A stretch of 5,043 bases of DNA, taken from NCBI GenBank assembly GCA_905210875.1, contig CAJLYN010000174.1, positions 1 through 5,043 of the forward strand, written 5' to 3'. Both the position numbers and the translations under genes were made by a program. Within the stretch, counting starts at the first letter, position 1. Every line of letters starts with the position of its first letter. A model generated the notes under the pieces. It was given only the letters and a program-made list of their open reading frames with translations. It searched no databases and was not told the DNA's origin. This document shows positions 1-5,043 of the stretch, in pieces. Origin of the DNA: an uncultured Bacteroides sp. (GTDB taxonomy: Bacteria > Bacteroidota > Bacteroidia > Bacteroidales > UBA11471).

Positions 1-1420
1 GTTCACCGGGTTGTCGCTTTGCGGGTCGCCCGACGTGCCGTCGGTTACAATGATGCGGGCCGACCCGTTGCCCGGGCAGTTCTGTGTGTAGGCAAAAAGC
101 GCCGATACCGAAAATTGGGCTTTGGCCGAGGTGGCAACCTTCCCGTCTATGTCGAATCTGATGCGGTAGCGGCCCGGTGCAAGAGCCGGCAGGAGAGCTT
201 CATCCTCTTTTGTCTCTCCTATCCGGGTGTCGGTCACGGTGAGGTGTCGCGACAGGAGCGGGGTGGAGTCCTGGTGGGCAAAAAGGTGCATGACCACGCT
301 GTCGGCCCGGGAGTAGGAGTATGCAAACGATGTCTCCCTCCCCGGATATATCACTTCGGGAACAGTCGCGTAAAAGAGCGGCGGTAAGGCTCAGGTAGAG
401 ATTTCGCAGGCAGCCGATACGGGGGTAGCCGGCGTATCGATCCATCTGGCTTTCGCAGGCCGAGAGCCACTCTTCGAGTTGTGGCGTTTGGGGTGTCATT
501 ACCTCTCCGGCAGATATCAGTGCTTCGGTCGAGAGGGGCAGTGTCTCATACGTCCGGTAGAGCGCGAGCAGTCGGCCCGCGTAGGCCGAGTCGGGAGCCT
601 GCTCTTGCAGGAAGCGTTCGCGGTTGAGGCGTGCGAGAAAAACGAATGGCGATTGCGGCGTGTCGCTGCGCAGGGCGCAGAGCCGGTCGTAGAGTCCGAT
701 GATACGGCGACGCAGGTTGTGGCTCAGCGACCCTTCCGGGCTTGACAGCATGGTAGTGTCGATGCGGAGCAGCCACTCTTCGGATACCAACGGGGTGGGG
801 TATCGGGCTATCAGAGCCCGGTACATGTCGATGGCCTGCTGGGCCAAAAAATCATAAACGGTTGCTTCCTGCCGATGGTCCGGCGTATCGCCCGCAGGCA
901 GAAACGGAAAGCGGGAACACGGGGTTGAGAAGAGAAGTTTTTCGGCTTGTAACGACTGCTCGGTCAGGTCTATGATGGCGGCCGCAAAGCTTTCGGTGTC
1001 CCATTCCCGCATATCGGCCGGCGGTTCGGCCAACCTTCCCCGTTGCTGTATGGCCCCGCTATGGCGTTCGTAGTAGCGGTGCAGCAACGATGCTTCGTAG
1101 CGGTGCAGCAACGATGCTTCGTAGCCGTACAGCAACGATTGTGAGGCCGTGTCGGGGCAGAGTCGTGCTTGTGTGTCGATATATGCAATCAGCGACGGCA
1201 GACTGTCTTCGGTCAAGAGCAACTGGTATTCGCAGCCGTCGATGAGGTAGCCGGTCGCTGCCGGGTATGCTTTTCTGTCGAGCGCCTTTTCAAGGCGCTC
1301 TCTGGTGAGGCGCAGGCTGTCAGTCGGATTTTCGGGTCGCTCCCGACCGACTGTCGGTTGTGCCAATGCCGGCAGGAGAAAAAGAAATATGATAAGTTTG
1401 AAGATGTTCCTGTAATTCAT
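1..1420 (-). CDS. Alpha-2-macroglobulin family protein (MG-domain), 5' part, frameshifted, runs off left edge
   Basis: Bacterial alpha-2-macroglobulin-like proteins are large envelope proteins thought to trap or inhibit proteases. The start at 1420 gives a signal peptide (MNYRNIFK, a hydrophobic LIIFLFLLPALA core, likely cleavage after ALA) with no lipobox cysteine. Residues about 30-340 are mainly helical, as in the N-terminal region before the first MG domain in Bacteroidetes members. The first frame stays open to 200, but its last 50 or so residues are Arg/Pro/His-rich and unlike the family. In the frame one base over, the sequence continues to position 1 as plausible MG sequence: VPEVIYPGRE, then a LAPGRYRIRFDIDG strand pair, FSVSALFAYTQ, and IIVTDGTSGDP, which resembles the family's V-x-D-x-x-T/S-G-x-P element. 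About 475 residues are visible; family members usually exceed 1,500, so most of the gene lies outside. The frameshift means it is either a pseudogene, an assembly error or a switchable gene. Family assignment is fairly sure; exact role is unknown. Confidence 0.8.
372..390 (-). other. Frameshift interval in the macroglobulin gene
   Basis: The upstream frame reads RIGCLRNLYLSLTAALL and then loses family-like sequence. The frame shifted by +1 reads YATVPEVIYPGRE onward and stays open to the window edge. That second frame has a TGA (plus-strand 391-393), so the shift must lie between there and the start of the MG-like sequence. A run of four A (plus strand 372-375, TTTT on the coding strand) lies in this interval. 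Removing one base from it would join LSLTAAL to YATVPEV directly. A two-base loss elsewhere in the interval would also explain it. Whether it is a real mutation or a sequencing error cannot be told here. Confidence 0.75.
1073..1144 (-). repeat. 24-bp tandem repeat inside the macroglobulin coding region
   Basis: Two identical 24-bp units lie at 1073-1096 and 1097-1120, followed by a degenerate third unit at 1121-1144 that matches over most of its first 19 bases. The unit length is a multiple of three, so the reading frame is kept. On the coding strand it duplicates the peptide YEASLLHR (YEASLLHRYEASLLHR) in the helical N-terminal region. The perfect identity of two units suggests a recent duplication by slippage. 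Confidence 0.9.
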
Positions 1421-1496
1421 GGCAAGAAATGTTATGCGTAGAAAAGGAAGACTCGGAAATGCGGTGGATTTTACGGTTCTTCGAATGTTATAGTGA

Positions 1497-1528
1497 CAAA
1501 TATACGAAAAGAAGAGTCACGATACAAG
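1497..1528 (-). promoter_or_regulatory. Bacteroidota-type promoter for the macroglobulin gene
   Basis: On the minus strand a perfect TAnnTTTG -7 box (TATATTTG, plus-strand 1497-1504) lies 20 nt downstream of CTTG (plus-strand 1525-1528), three of four matches to the -33 TTTG box. Spacing fits the Bacteroidota primary sigma factor. Transcription would begin around 1490, leaving a leader of about 70 nt before the ATG at 1420. Confidence 0.6.
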
Positions 1529-1818
1529 CAGAAATAACTTTTCGAGTTTGACTGTGCCGGACTTATATTCTACCCCCATAATGAAAGTTGGCAGTAGCGC
1601 GAATAGTATAATGAGCTTTTTGTTCGTGACTTTGTGATTTGTCGTTTTTTTTGTTACAACTATTGGCTTATGAAAAGAATTTTCGGGGAAGAGGTGAGAC
1701 GAAATGAGAAAACTATATTTATGATTATCAATAATATATATGTTCTCTGTAAATAATTTACTATAATAATTAGTTCTAGGAATAAAAATATACCTAGGAT
1801 TTAAAATATTGTTTGTTG

Positions 1819-1830
1819 TCTTTGCAAAGA
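1819..1830. promoter_or_regulatory. Palindrome TCTTTGCAAAGA, candidate HxlR operator
   Basis: This is a perfect 12-bp palindrome 42 bp upstream of the regulator start codon. It overlaps TGTCTTTG (1817-1824), one mismatch from the TAnnTTTG -7 box, but no -33 TTTG lies at the right distance. HxlR regulators bind as dimers to short inverted repeats near their own promoters, so autoregulation is possible. The link to this protein is inference from position and symmetry. Confidence 0.35.
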
Positions 1831-1872
1831 AGTAAGTAGTCATTTTAGGAGGTTATATAAAACAGAAAAGAG

Positions 1873-2253
1873 ATGAAACGCTCGACAATACAAGATGCTA
1901 TGTTTCCGGCTTGTCCTGTAAGGAATGTTTTGGCGAGATTATGTGATAAGTGGGCCTTGCTGGTCATATACATTCTCGACCGTTCGGGTAGAGAATGTAT
2001 GCGTTTTAAAGAGTTAAAGCAACAGATGCCAGACATTTCACAACGAATGCTGACCATGACTTTGCGCACCCTGGAAGCGGATGGATACATAACGCGGACT
2101 GTCTTTCCGGAGATTCCTCCTCGCGTGGAATATGCTCTGACAGAAAGAACGAAAGCCTTGAAACCTGTTCTTGATTCACTGTTACAGTGGGCCGTTGATA
2201 ACATGGATAGTATCATGCATGATCGTAGAGTATTCAAGGCCAAAGACGAATGA
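1873..2253 (+). CDS. HxlR-family winged-helix transcriptional regulator
   Basis: This 126-residue protein has the HxlR/DUF24 signature through its full length: the N-terminal CPV (Cys14), DKWALLVIYIL at 25-35, RFKELKQQMPDISQRML as the recognition-helix region, the LRTLEADGYITR wing entry, PPRVEYALTE, and a C-terminal dimer helix ending LLQWAVDN. It should bind DNA as a dimer. In several family members (YodB and HypR types) a cysteine at the CPV position senses disulfide stress or quinones, so Cys14 makes redox or electrophile sensing plausible but not proven; Cys24 is a second candidate. The start at 1873 gives the usual short tail before CPV; an internal ATG at 1900 would leave too little. 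An AGGAGG at 1847-1852 is 20 nt upstream, too far for normal Shine-Dalgarno use, and no start codon lies between. The next gene follows after 23 bp on the same strand, so they are probably co-transcribed. Confidence 0.93.
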   Translation: MKRSTIQDAMFPACPVRNVLARLCDKWALLVIYILDRSGRECMRFKELKQQMPDISQRMLTMTLRTLEADGYITRTVFPEIPPRVEYALTERTKALKPVLDSLLQWAVDNMDSIMHDRRVFKAKDE

Positions 2254-2276
2254 AGACTTATTAAAAAAGTGAAGAA

Positions 2277-3281
2277 ATGAAAGCTGCTCAGATAAAAAAG
2301 TATGCAAAAGAAATAAGAGTCACAGTCAATGAAATTCCTGTACCGGAACCAAAAGAAAATGAAGTTTTGATACAGGTAAAGGCTGCGGCTGTTAATCCTG
2401 TGGATATTCTGATTGCTTCCGGGCGTGTAAGACTGATTCAGGATTATGCCATGCCCCTTACCTTAGGAAATGAGTGTTCGGGTATTGTCGAGAAGGTCGG
2501 CGTTGGAGTAAAAGATTTTCACGTAGGCGATAAAGTTTATACGCGGCTTCCCATAAAGAAAATAGGAGCCTTTGCCGAATATGTTGCCGTCGACTGCAAA
2601 GCTGTGGCCAAAATGCCTTCGGAATATGATTTTGTTTCGGCGGCGGCAATTCCTTTGACCGGGCTGACTGCCTATCAGGGCCTTGTCGAGGAACTGAATG
2701 TTCAACCCGGCAATACGTTGTTGATAACTGGAGCTTCGGGAAGTTTTGGGCAGATTGCCGTACCGATGGCTAAGGCAATGGGCCTACATGTCATTGTAAC
2801 CGGAAATGCTCGTTCCAGGGAAAAGTTTTGTCAAATGGGTGTCGATCGGTATATCGATTACAAGAAAGAAAACTATTGGGAGATTCTGTCTGCAATCGAC
2901 TATGTCATAGACACATTGGGGGCAACCGAGTTTGCCCATGAACTCTCTGTTTTGAGAGCGGGTGGCCGATTGCTTAGCCTGCGAACATCTCCAAACAGGT
3001 TGTTTGCCGAGCAAAATGGCTTTTCGTGGTTTAAAAGAGCCTTGTTTACCATCGCTGGCCGCAAGTACGACAAAGCCGCTGAAAAACAGAATAAAGAGTA
3101 TCGATTCATCTTTGTCCGGTCAGATGGCAATCAACTTGGCAAGGTAACAGAGATTGTTGAAAAAAATGAAATCGTTCCGGAGATAGATCCACATATATTC
3201 TCTTTGTCCGATGTAAATGAAGCATTGCAGCTCGTCGGTACAGGATCACTTAAAGGGAAGGTCGTGATTCGAGTGCAATAA
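2277..3281 (+). CDS. Zinc-less MDR-family NAD(P)H-dependent oxidoreductase (quinone oxidoreductase-like)
   Basis: The 334-residue protein has the full medium-chain dehydrogenase/reductase plan. A GroES-like domain covers about 1-125 (VLIQVKAAAVNPVDILIASG, then GNECSGIVEKVG and the GDKVY turn, GAFAEYVAV). A Rossmann domain follows with the nucleotide-binding loop GASGSFG at 152-158, after LLITGAS. The C-terminal part has the AGGRLLSL strand, the YRFIFVRSDGNQL segment and the closing GSLKGKVVIRV typical of the quinone oxidoreductase branch. The four-cysteine structural zinc loop is absent, and GNE replaces the GHE of zinc alcohol dehydrogenases, so a zinc-free NAD(P)H reductase of quinones, enones or similar carbonyls is most likely. 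The substrate is unknown. The cytoplasmic location follows from the lack of a signal peptide. It starts 23 bp after the HxlR gene, a common pairing in which the regulator controls the adjacent oxidoreductase. Length is normal and the gene looks intact. Confidence 0.9.
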   Translation: MKAAQIKKYAKEIRVTVNEIPVPEPKENEVLIQVKAAAVNPVDILIASGRVRLIQDYAMPLTLGNECSGIVEKVGVGVKDFHVGDKVYTRLPIKKIGAFAEYVAVDCKAVAKMPSEYDFVSAAAIPLTGLTAYQGLVEELNVQPGNTLLITGASGSFGQIAVPMAKAMGLHVIVTGNARSREKFCQMGVDRYIDYKKENYWEILSAIDYVIDTLGATEFAHELSVLRAGGRLLSLRTSPNRLFAEQNGFSWFKRALFTIAGRKYDKAAEKQNKEYRFIFVRSDGNQLGKVTEIVEKNEIVPEIDPHIFSLSDVNEALQLVGTGSLKGKVVIRVQ

Positions 3282-3285
3282 CACC

Positions 3286-3339
3286 TCTTTCTATCGGAAT
3301 AAAGATTCTAAGAAATTTTTTTTGGCTGATAGAGAAAGA
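3286..3339 (+). other. Imperfect inverted repeat between oxidoreductase and EFR1 genes
   Basis: TCTTTCTATC (3286-3295) can pair with GATAGAGAAAGA (3328-3339) as ten base pairs with a two-base bulge, around a 32-nt loop holding eight T in a row (3316-3323). It could act as a weak mRNA structure between the two cistrons. The arms are AT/CT-rich and the loop is long, so chance is a real alternative. It does not look like a rho-independent terminator because the T run is inside the loop. Confidence 0.25.
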
Positions 3340-3367
3340 ACAAGTGGATACAATAAAAATACGAGAT

Positions 3368-4129
3368 ATGAAAATTTATGAAATCTGTTTTAGCCCCACA
3401 GGTGGAACAAAAAGGGTTTCGGAATGTCTGGCCAAAGAATGGAGCAAGGAATTTATAAGCATTGATTTGTCCGATTCTCAAAAGAACTTTCATCAAGTTT
3501 CTCTTACAAGTGAAGATGTCGCTCTAATTGCCGTTCCCTCTTATGGTGGGCGTGTGCCTGCTCCTGCCGCGGAGCGCATCGGTCAGATTCGAGGTAATGG
3601 TGCAAAAGCAATCATCGTTTGTGTTTATGGAAATCGGGCCTATGACGATACCTTACTTGAGCTTTCGGATTGTGTGCGGCAAGTCGGATTTTCTGTTGTT
3701 GCAGCTATTGCGGCCATTGCAGAACATTCAATAGCTCATCGGTATGCAACCAACCGTCCCGATGAAAATGATTATAAAAGATTGAAAGAATTTGCAGGCA
3801 TGATTGGAGAGAAGTTGAATCATAAAGATTATACCGAGCCGGTGGTGCCTGGGCATAGACCTTACAAAAAAGGAGGTAAGGCCGGTATAGTGCCCAGAGC
3901 CACCCGGGCATGTACAGTCTGTGGTATTTGTGTTTCAAAATGTCCTGTTGGCGCGATTGACAAATGCAATCCCTCGAAAGTGAATAAGAGTGCCTGTATC
4001 TCTTGCATGCGTTGCGTTACGGTGTGCCCACATAATGCAAGAAAAGTTAATGGGATACTTCTTGCCATAGTGAACATGATGCTCAAAAAGGCATGCTCCG
4101 AAAGAAAAGAATGTGAGTTATATATTTGA
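3368..4129 (+). CDS. EFR1-family protein: flavodoxin domain fused to 2x[4Fe-4S] ferredoxin
   Basis: The 253-residue protein joins two electron-transfer modules. The N-terminal flavodoxin-like domain (about 1-155) has the FMN phosphate loop SPTGGT at 9-14, the VPSYGGRVP loop at 56-64 and the VYGNRAYDD loop at 87-95. The C-terminal ferredoxin domain has two clusters: C182-x2-C185-x2-C188-x3-C192-P and C210-x2-C213-x2-C216-x3-C220-P, all eight cysteines present. A short tail (MMLKKACSERKECELYI) resembles the end of other EFR1 proteins, so it appears full length. It should be a soluble flavin/iron-sulfur electron carrier or reductase; partner and acceptor are unknown. I chose the ATG at 3368 because MKIYEICFSPTGGT begins at the first beta strand as in relatives; a GTG at 3344 would add eight residues. 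It is on the same strand 86 bp after the oxidoreductase gene, so co-transcription is likely but not certain. Confidence 0.9.
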   Translation: MKIYEICFSPTGGTKRVSECLAKEWSKEFISIDLSDSQKNFHQVSLTSEDVALIAVPSYGGRVPAPAAERIGQIRGNGAKAIIVCVYGNRAYDDTLLELSDCVRQVGFSVVAAIAAIAEHSIAHRYATNRPDENDYKRLKEFAGMIGEKLNHKDYTEPVVPGHRPYKKGGKAGIVPRATRACTVCGICVSKCPVGAIDKCNPSKVNKSACISCMRCVTVCPHNARKVNGILLAIVNMMLKKACSERKECELYI

Positions 4130-4188
4130 TAGTTGGACGGCAGAGAAACCTTATCTTTTTATGAAGTTATAAATCTCTTGTTATAAAA

Positions 4189-4220
4189 TTTCTTATTTAG
4201 GCTCATTCTTCGTATTTTTG
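4189..4220 (+). promoter_or_regulatory. Bacteroidota-type promoter for the cyuA-like gene
   Basis: A perfect TAnnTTTG -7 box (TATTTTTG, 4213-4220) lies 20 nt after TTTC (4189-4192), three of four matches to the -33 TTTG box. Transcription would start near 4227, only about 18 nt before the ATG at 4245. This suggests the downstream gene is transcribed separately from the redox cassette. Confidence 0.55.
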
Positions 4221-4244
4221 TCCGTAGAAAAACCTATCCGAAAC

Positions 4245-5043
4245 ATGGAAAAAACAGAAAGAGACGCCATCGTACGTCTGATAAAACGGGAAGTGGTGCC
4301 GGCCATAGGTTGTACCGAGCCGATTGCCGTAGCTTTGTGTGTGGCAAAAGCCGCACGATTGTTGGGAAAAGTACCTGAGAAAATTGAAGTCCTGTTGAGT
4401 GCCAATATCCTGAAAAACGCCATGGGTGTGGGTATACCGGGAACGGATATGATAGGGTTGCCCATTGCTGTGGCGCTTGGTGCATTGGCCGGGAATCCCG
4501 ACTACCAGCTCGAAGTGCTCAAAGATATTACCCCCGCAGATGTGGAGCGGGGCAAACAGTTGATTGCCGAACAACGTATCGACATACAATTGAAAGCTGA
4601 TATTTCAGAGAAACTCTACATCGAAGTGATAGTTTGTGCCGGTAGCGACAAAGCTGTGGCAATTATAGCCGGCGGGCATACCACGTTTGTGTATGAAGAG
4701 CGCAACGGTCAGGTGTTGCTCGACCACCGTACCTCTTCGTCCGATGAGGAAGACGATGATGATTGCGGCCTCACTTTGCGAAAAGTGTATGATTTTGCTC
4801 TTACTGCTCCCCTCGACGAGATAGAATTTATTTTGGAGTCGGCCCGTCTCAACAAGGCTGCTGCCGAAGCCTCTTTCAAGGGCCGTTACGGTCACTCGCT
4901 GGGTCGTTCGCTGCGCGACGATTACGAACGTCGGGTCATGGGCGACAGTGTTTTTACCCACATACTCTCCTATACGTCGGGGGCTTGCGATGCCCGCATG
5001 GCCGGTGCAATGATTCCAGTCATGAGTAATTCGGGCAGCGGAA
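4245..5043 (+). CDS. cyuA: CyuA/UPF0597-family L-cysteine desulfidase (serine dehydratase alpha-like), 5' part, cut by right edge
   Basis: The reading frame from ATG 4245 is open to the last base, giving 266 residues of a family usually a little over 420 long. Family marks are IGCTEPIAVAL at 21-31 with the conserved Cys23, LSANILKNAMGVGIPGT at 51-67, the SGACDARMAG segment at 245-254 and NSGSG at the edge. In the characterised archaeal homologue the enzyme is a [4Fe-4S] protein that breaks L-cysteine into pyruvate, ammonia and sulfide, and the GCTEP cysteine is one of the cluster candidates. Bacterial CyuA is likewise linked to anaerobic cysteine use. Other cluster cysteines would lie beyond the window. 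The related L-serine dehydratase alpha subunit is the main alternative activity. An acidic loop SSSDEEDDDD at 164-173 is visible. The start follows a good promoter by about 25 nt with no clear Shine-Dalgarno, normal for Bacteroidota. No transporter or regulator partner is visible in the window. Confidence 0.88.
   Translation, partial: MEKTERDAIVRLIKREVVPAIGCTEPIAVALCVAKAARLLGKVPEKIEVLLSANILKNAMGVGIPGTDMIGLPIAVALGALAGNPDYQLEVLKDITPADVERGKQLIAEQRIDIQLKADISEKLYIEVIVCAGSDKAVAIIAGGHTTFVYEERNGQVLLDHRTSSSDEEDDDDCGLTLRKVYDFALTAPLDEIEFILESARLNKAAAEASFKGRYGHSLGRSLRDDYERRVMGDSVFTHILSYTSGACDARMAGAMIPVMSNSGSG

Larger units (their letters stand above)
1421..1872. other. Divergent intergenic region, AT-rich, no gene seen
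   Basis: This 452-bp gap separates the minus-strand macroglobulin gene from the plus-strand regulator gene. It holds the minus-strand promoter (1497-1528), a 12-bp palindrome (1819-1830) and two CTAGGA copies spaced 18 bp apart (1776-1781 and 1794-1799). The 1700-1810 part is very AT-rich; for example only 13 of the 60 bases in 1741-1800 are G or C. No RNA gene, convincing small gene or mobile element boundary is visible. A 108-codon open frame on the minus strand looks like chance AT-rich coding. Confidence 0.6.

Noticed and set aside
19..387. Plus-strand open frame opposite the macroglobulin gene
   Set aside because: The minus strand gives MG-domain sequence over the same bases; this frame is an antisense shadow in GC-rich coding DNA.
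1517..1843. Open frame of 108 codons on the minus strand in the divergent gap
   Set aside because: It is rich in Asn, Tyr, Ile, Lys and Phe as expected of chance AT-rich sequence, has no recognisable domain, and would overlap the macroglobulin promoter and candidate operator.
3316..3323. Run of eight T as a rho-independent terminator after the oxidoreductase gene
   Set aside because: No GC-rich stem precedes it; only a four-pair GAAT/ATTC stem is possible directly upstream, and the longer inverted repeat places the T run in its loop.
3344..3367. GTG at 3344 as the EFR1 start
   Set aside because: It would add eight residues (VDTIKIRD as encoded) before the first flavodoxin strand; the ATG at 3368 matches the usual N-terminus better, though no ribosome binding site settles it.
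4121..4128. TATATTTG at the end of the EFR1 gene as a promoter
   Set aside because: It matches the -7 box exactly but no TTTG or TTG lies about 20 nt upstream, and a better-placed promoter exists at 4189-4220.
4167..4186. Two TTATAA copies as a terminator hairpin after the EFR1 gene
   Set aside because: The six-pair stem is entirely A/T and has no T tract directly after it; it is too weak to call.
4203..4961. Several minus-strand open frames opposite the cyuA-like gene
   Set aside because: The plus-strand frame from 4245 is unbroken to the window edge and carries clear family motifs, so these are shadows.

Overview
The window looks like chromosomal DNA from a member of the Bacteroidales (Bacteroidota). 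The evidence is the gene families (a long alpha-2-macroglobulin-type secreted protein, an EFR1-type flavodoxin/ferredoxin, a CyuA/UPF0597 desulfidase), the lack of strong Shine-Dalgarno sequences at correct spacing, and matches to the Bacteroidota promoter pattern (TTTG, about 20 nt, TAnnTTTG) before two of the genes. The genus cannot be fixed from this sequence.

Layout. (1) Positions 1-1420, minus strand: the 5' part of an alpha-2-macroglobulin family gene that runs off the left edge. It has a signal peptide, a helical N-terminal region with an in-frame 24-bp tandem duplication, and a frameshift at about 372-390. The protein continues in another frame to position 1 with recognisable macroglobulin (MG) domain sequence. 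(2) Positions 1421-1872: a divergent, partly very AT-rich intergenic region. It holds a good minus-strand promoter and a 12-bp palindrome that may be an operator for the plus-strand genes. (3) Positions 1873-4129, plus strand: a compact three-gene set made of an HxlR-family regulator, a zinc-less MDR-family NAD(P)H oxidoreductase (quinone oxidoreductase-like) and an EFR1-family protein (flavodoxin domain plus two [4Fe-4S] clusters). (4) Positions 4245-5043, plus strand: the 5' two thirds or so of a cyuA-like L-cysteine desulfidase / serine dehydratase-alpha-like gene, with its own promoter and cut by the right edge.

How they work together. The HxlR protein has the CPV cysteine used by several redox- or electrophile-sensing HxlR proteins. 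It lies 23 bp upstream of the oxidoreductase, so a locally controlled redox or electrophile response cassette is the best reading. The EFR1 protein would add a second, low-potential electron-transfer function. This is inference from domain content and gene order; no substrate can be read from the sequence. The flanking macroglobulin and cyuA genes look unrelated in function and are visibly richer in GC, so the cassette may have been inserted between them. All individual families are known. I see no clearly unprecedented system. The frameshift, the regulator/oxidoreductase/EFR1 cassette and its candidate operator are the points most worth checking.
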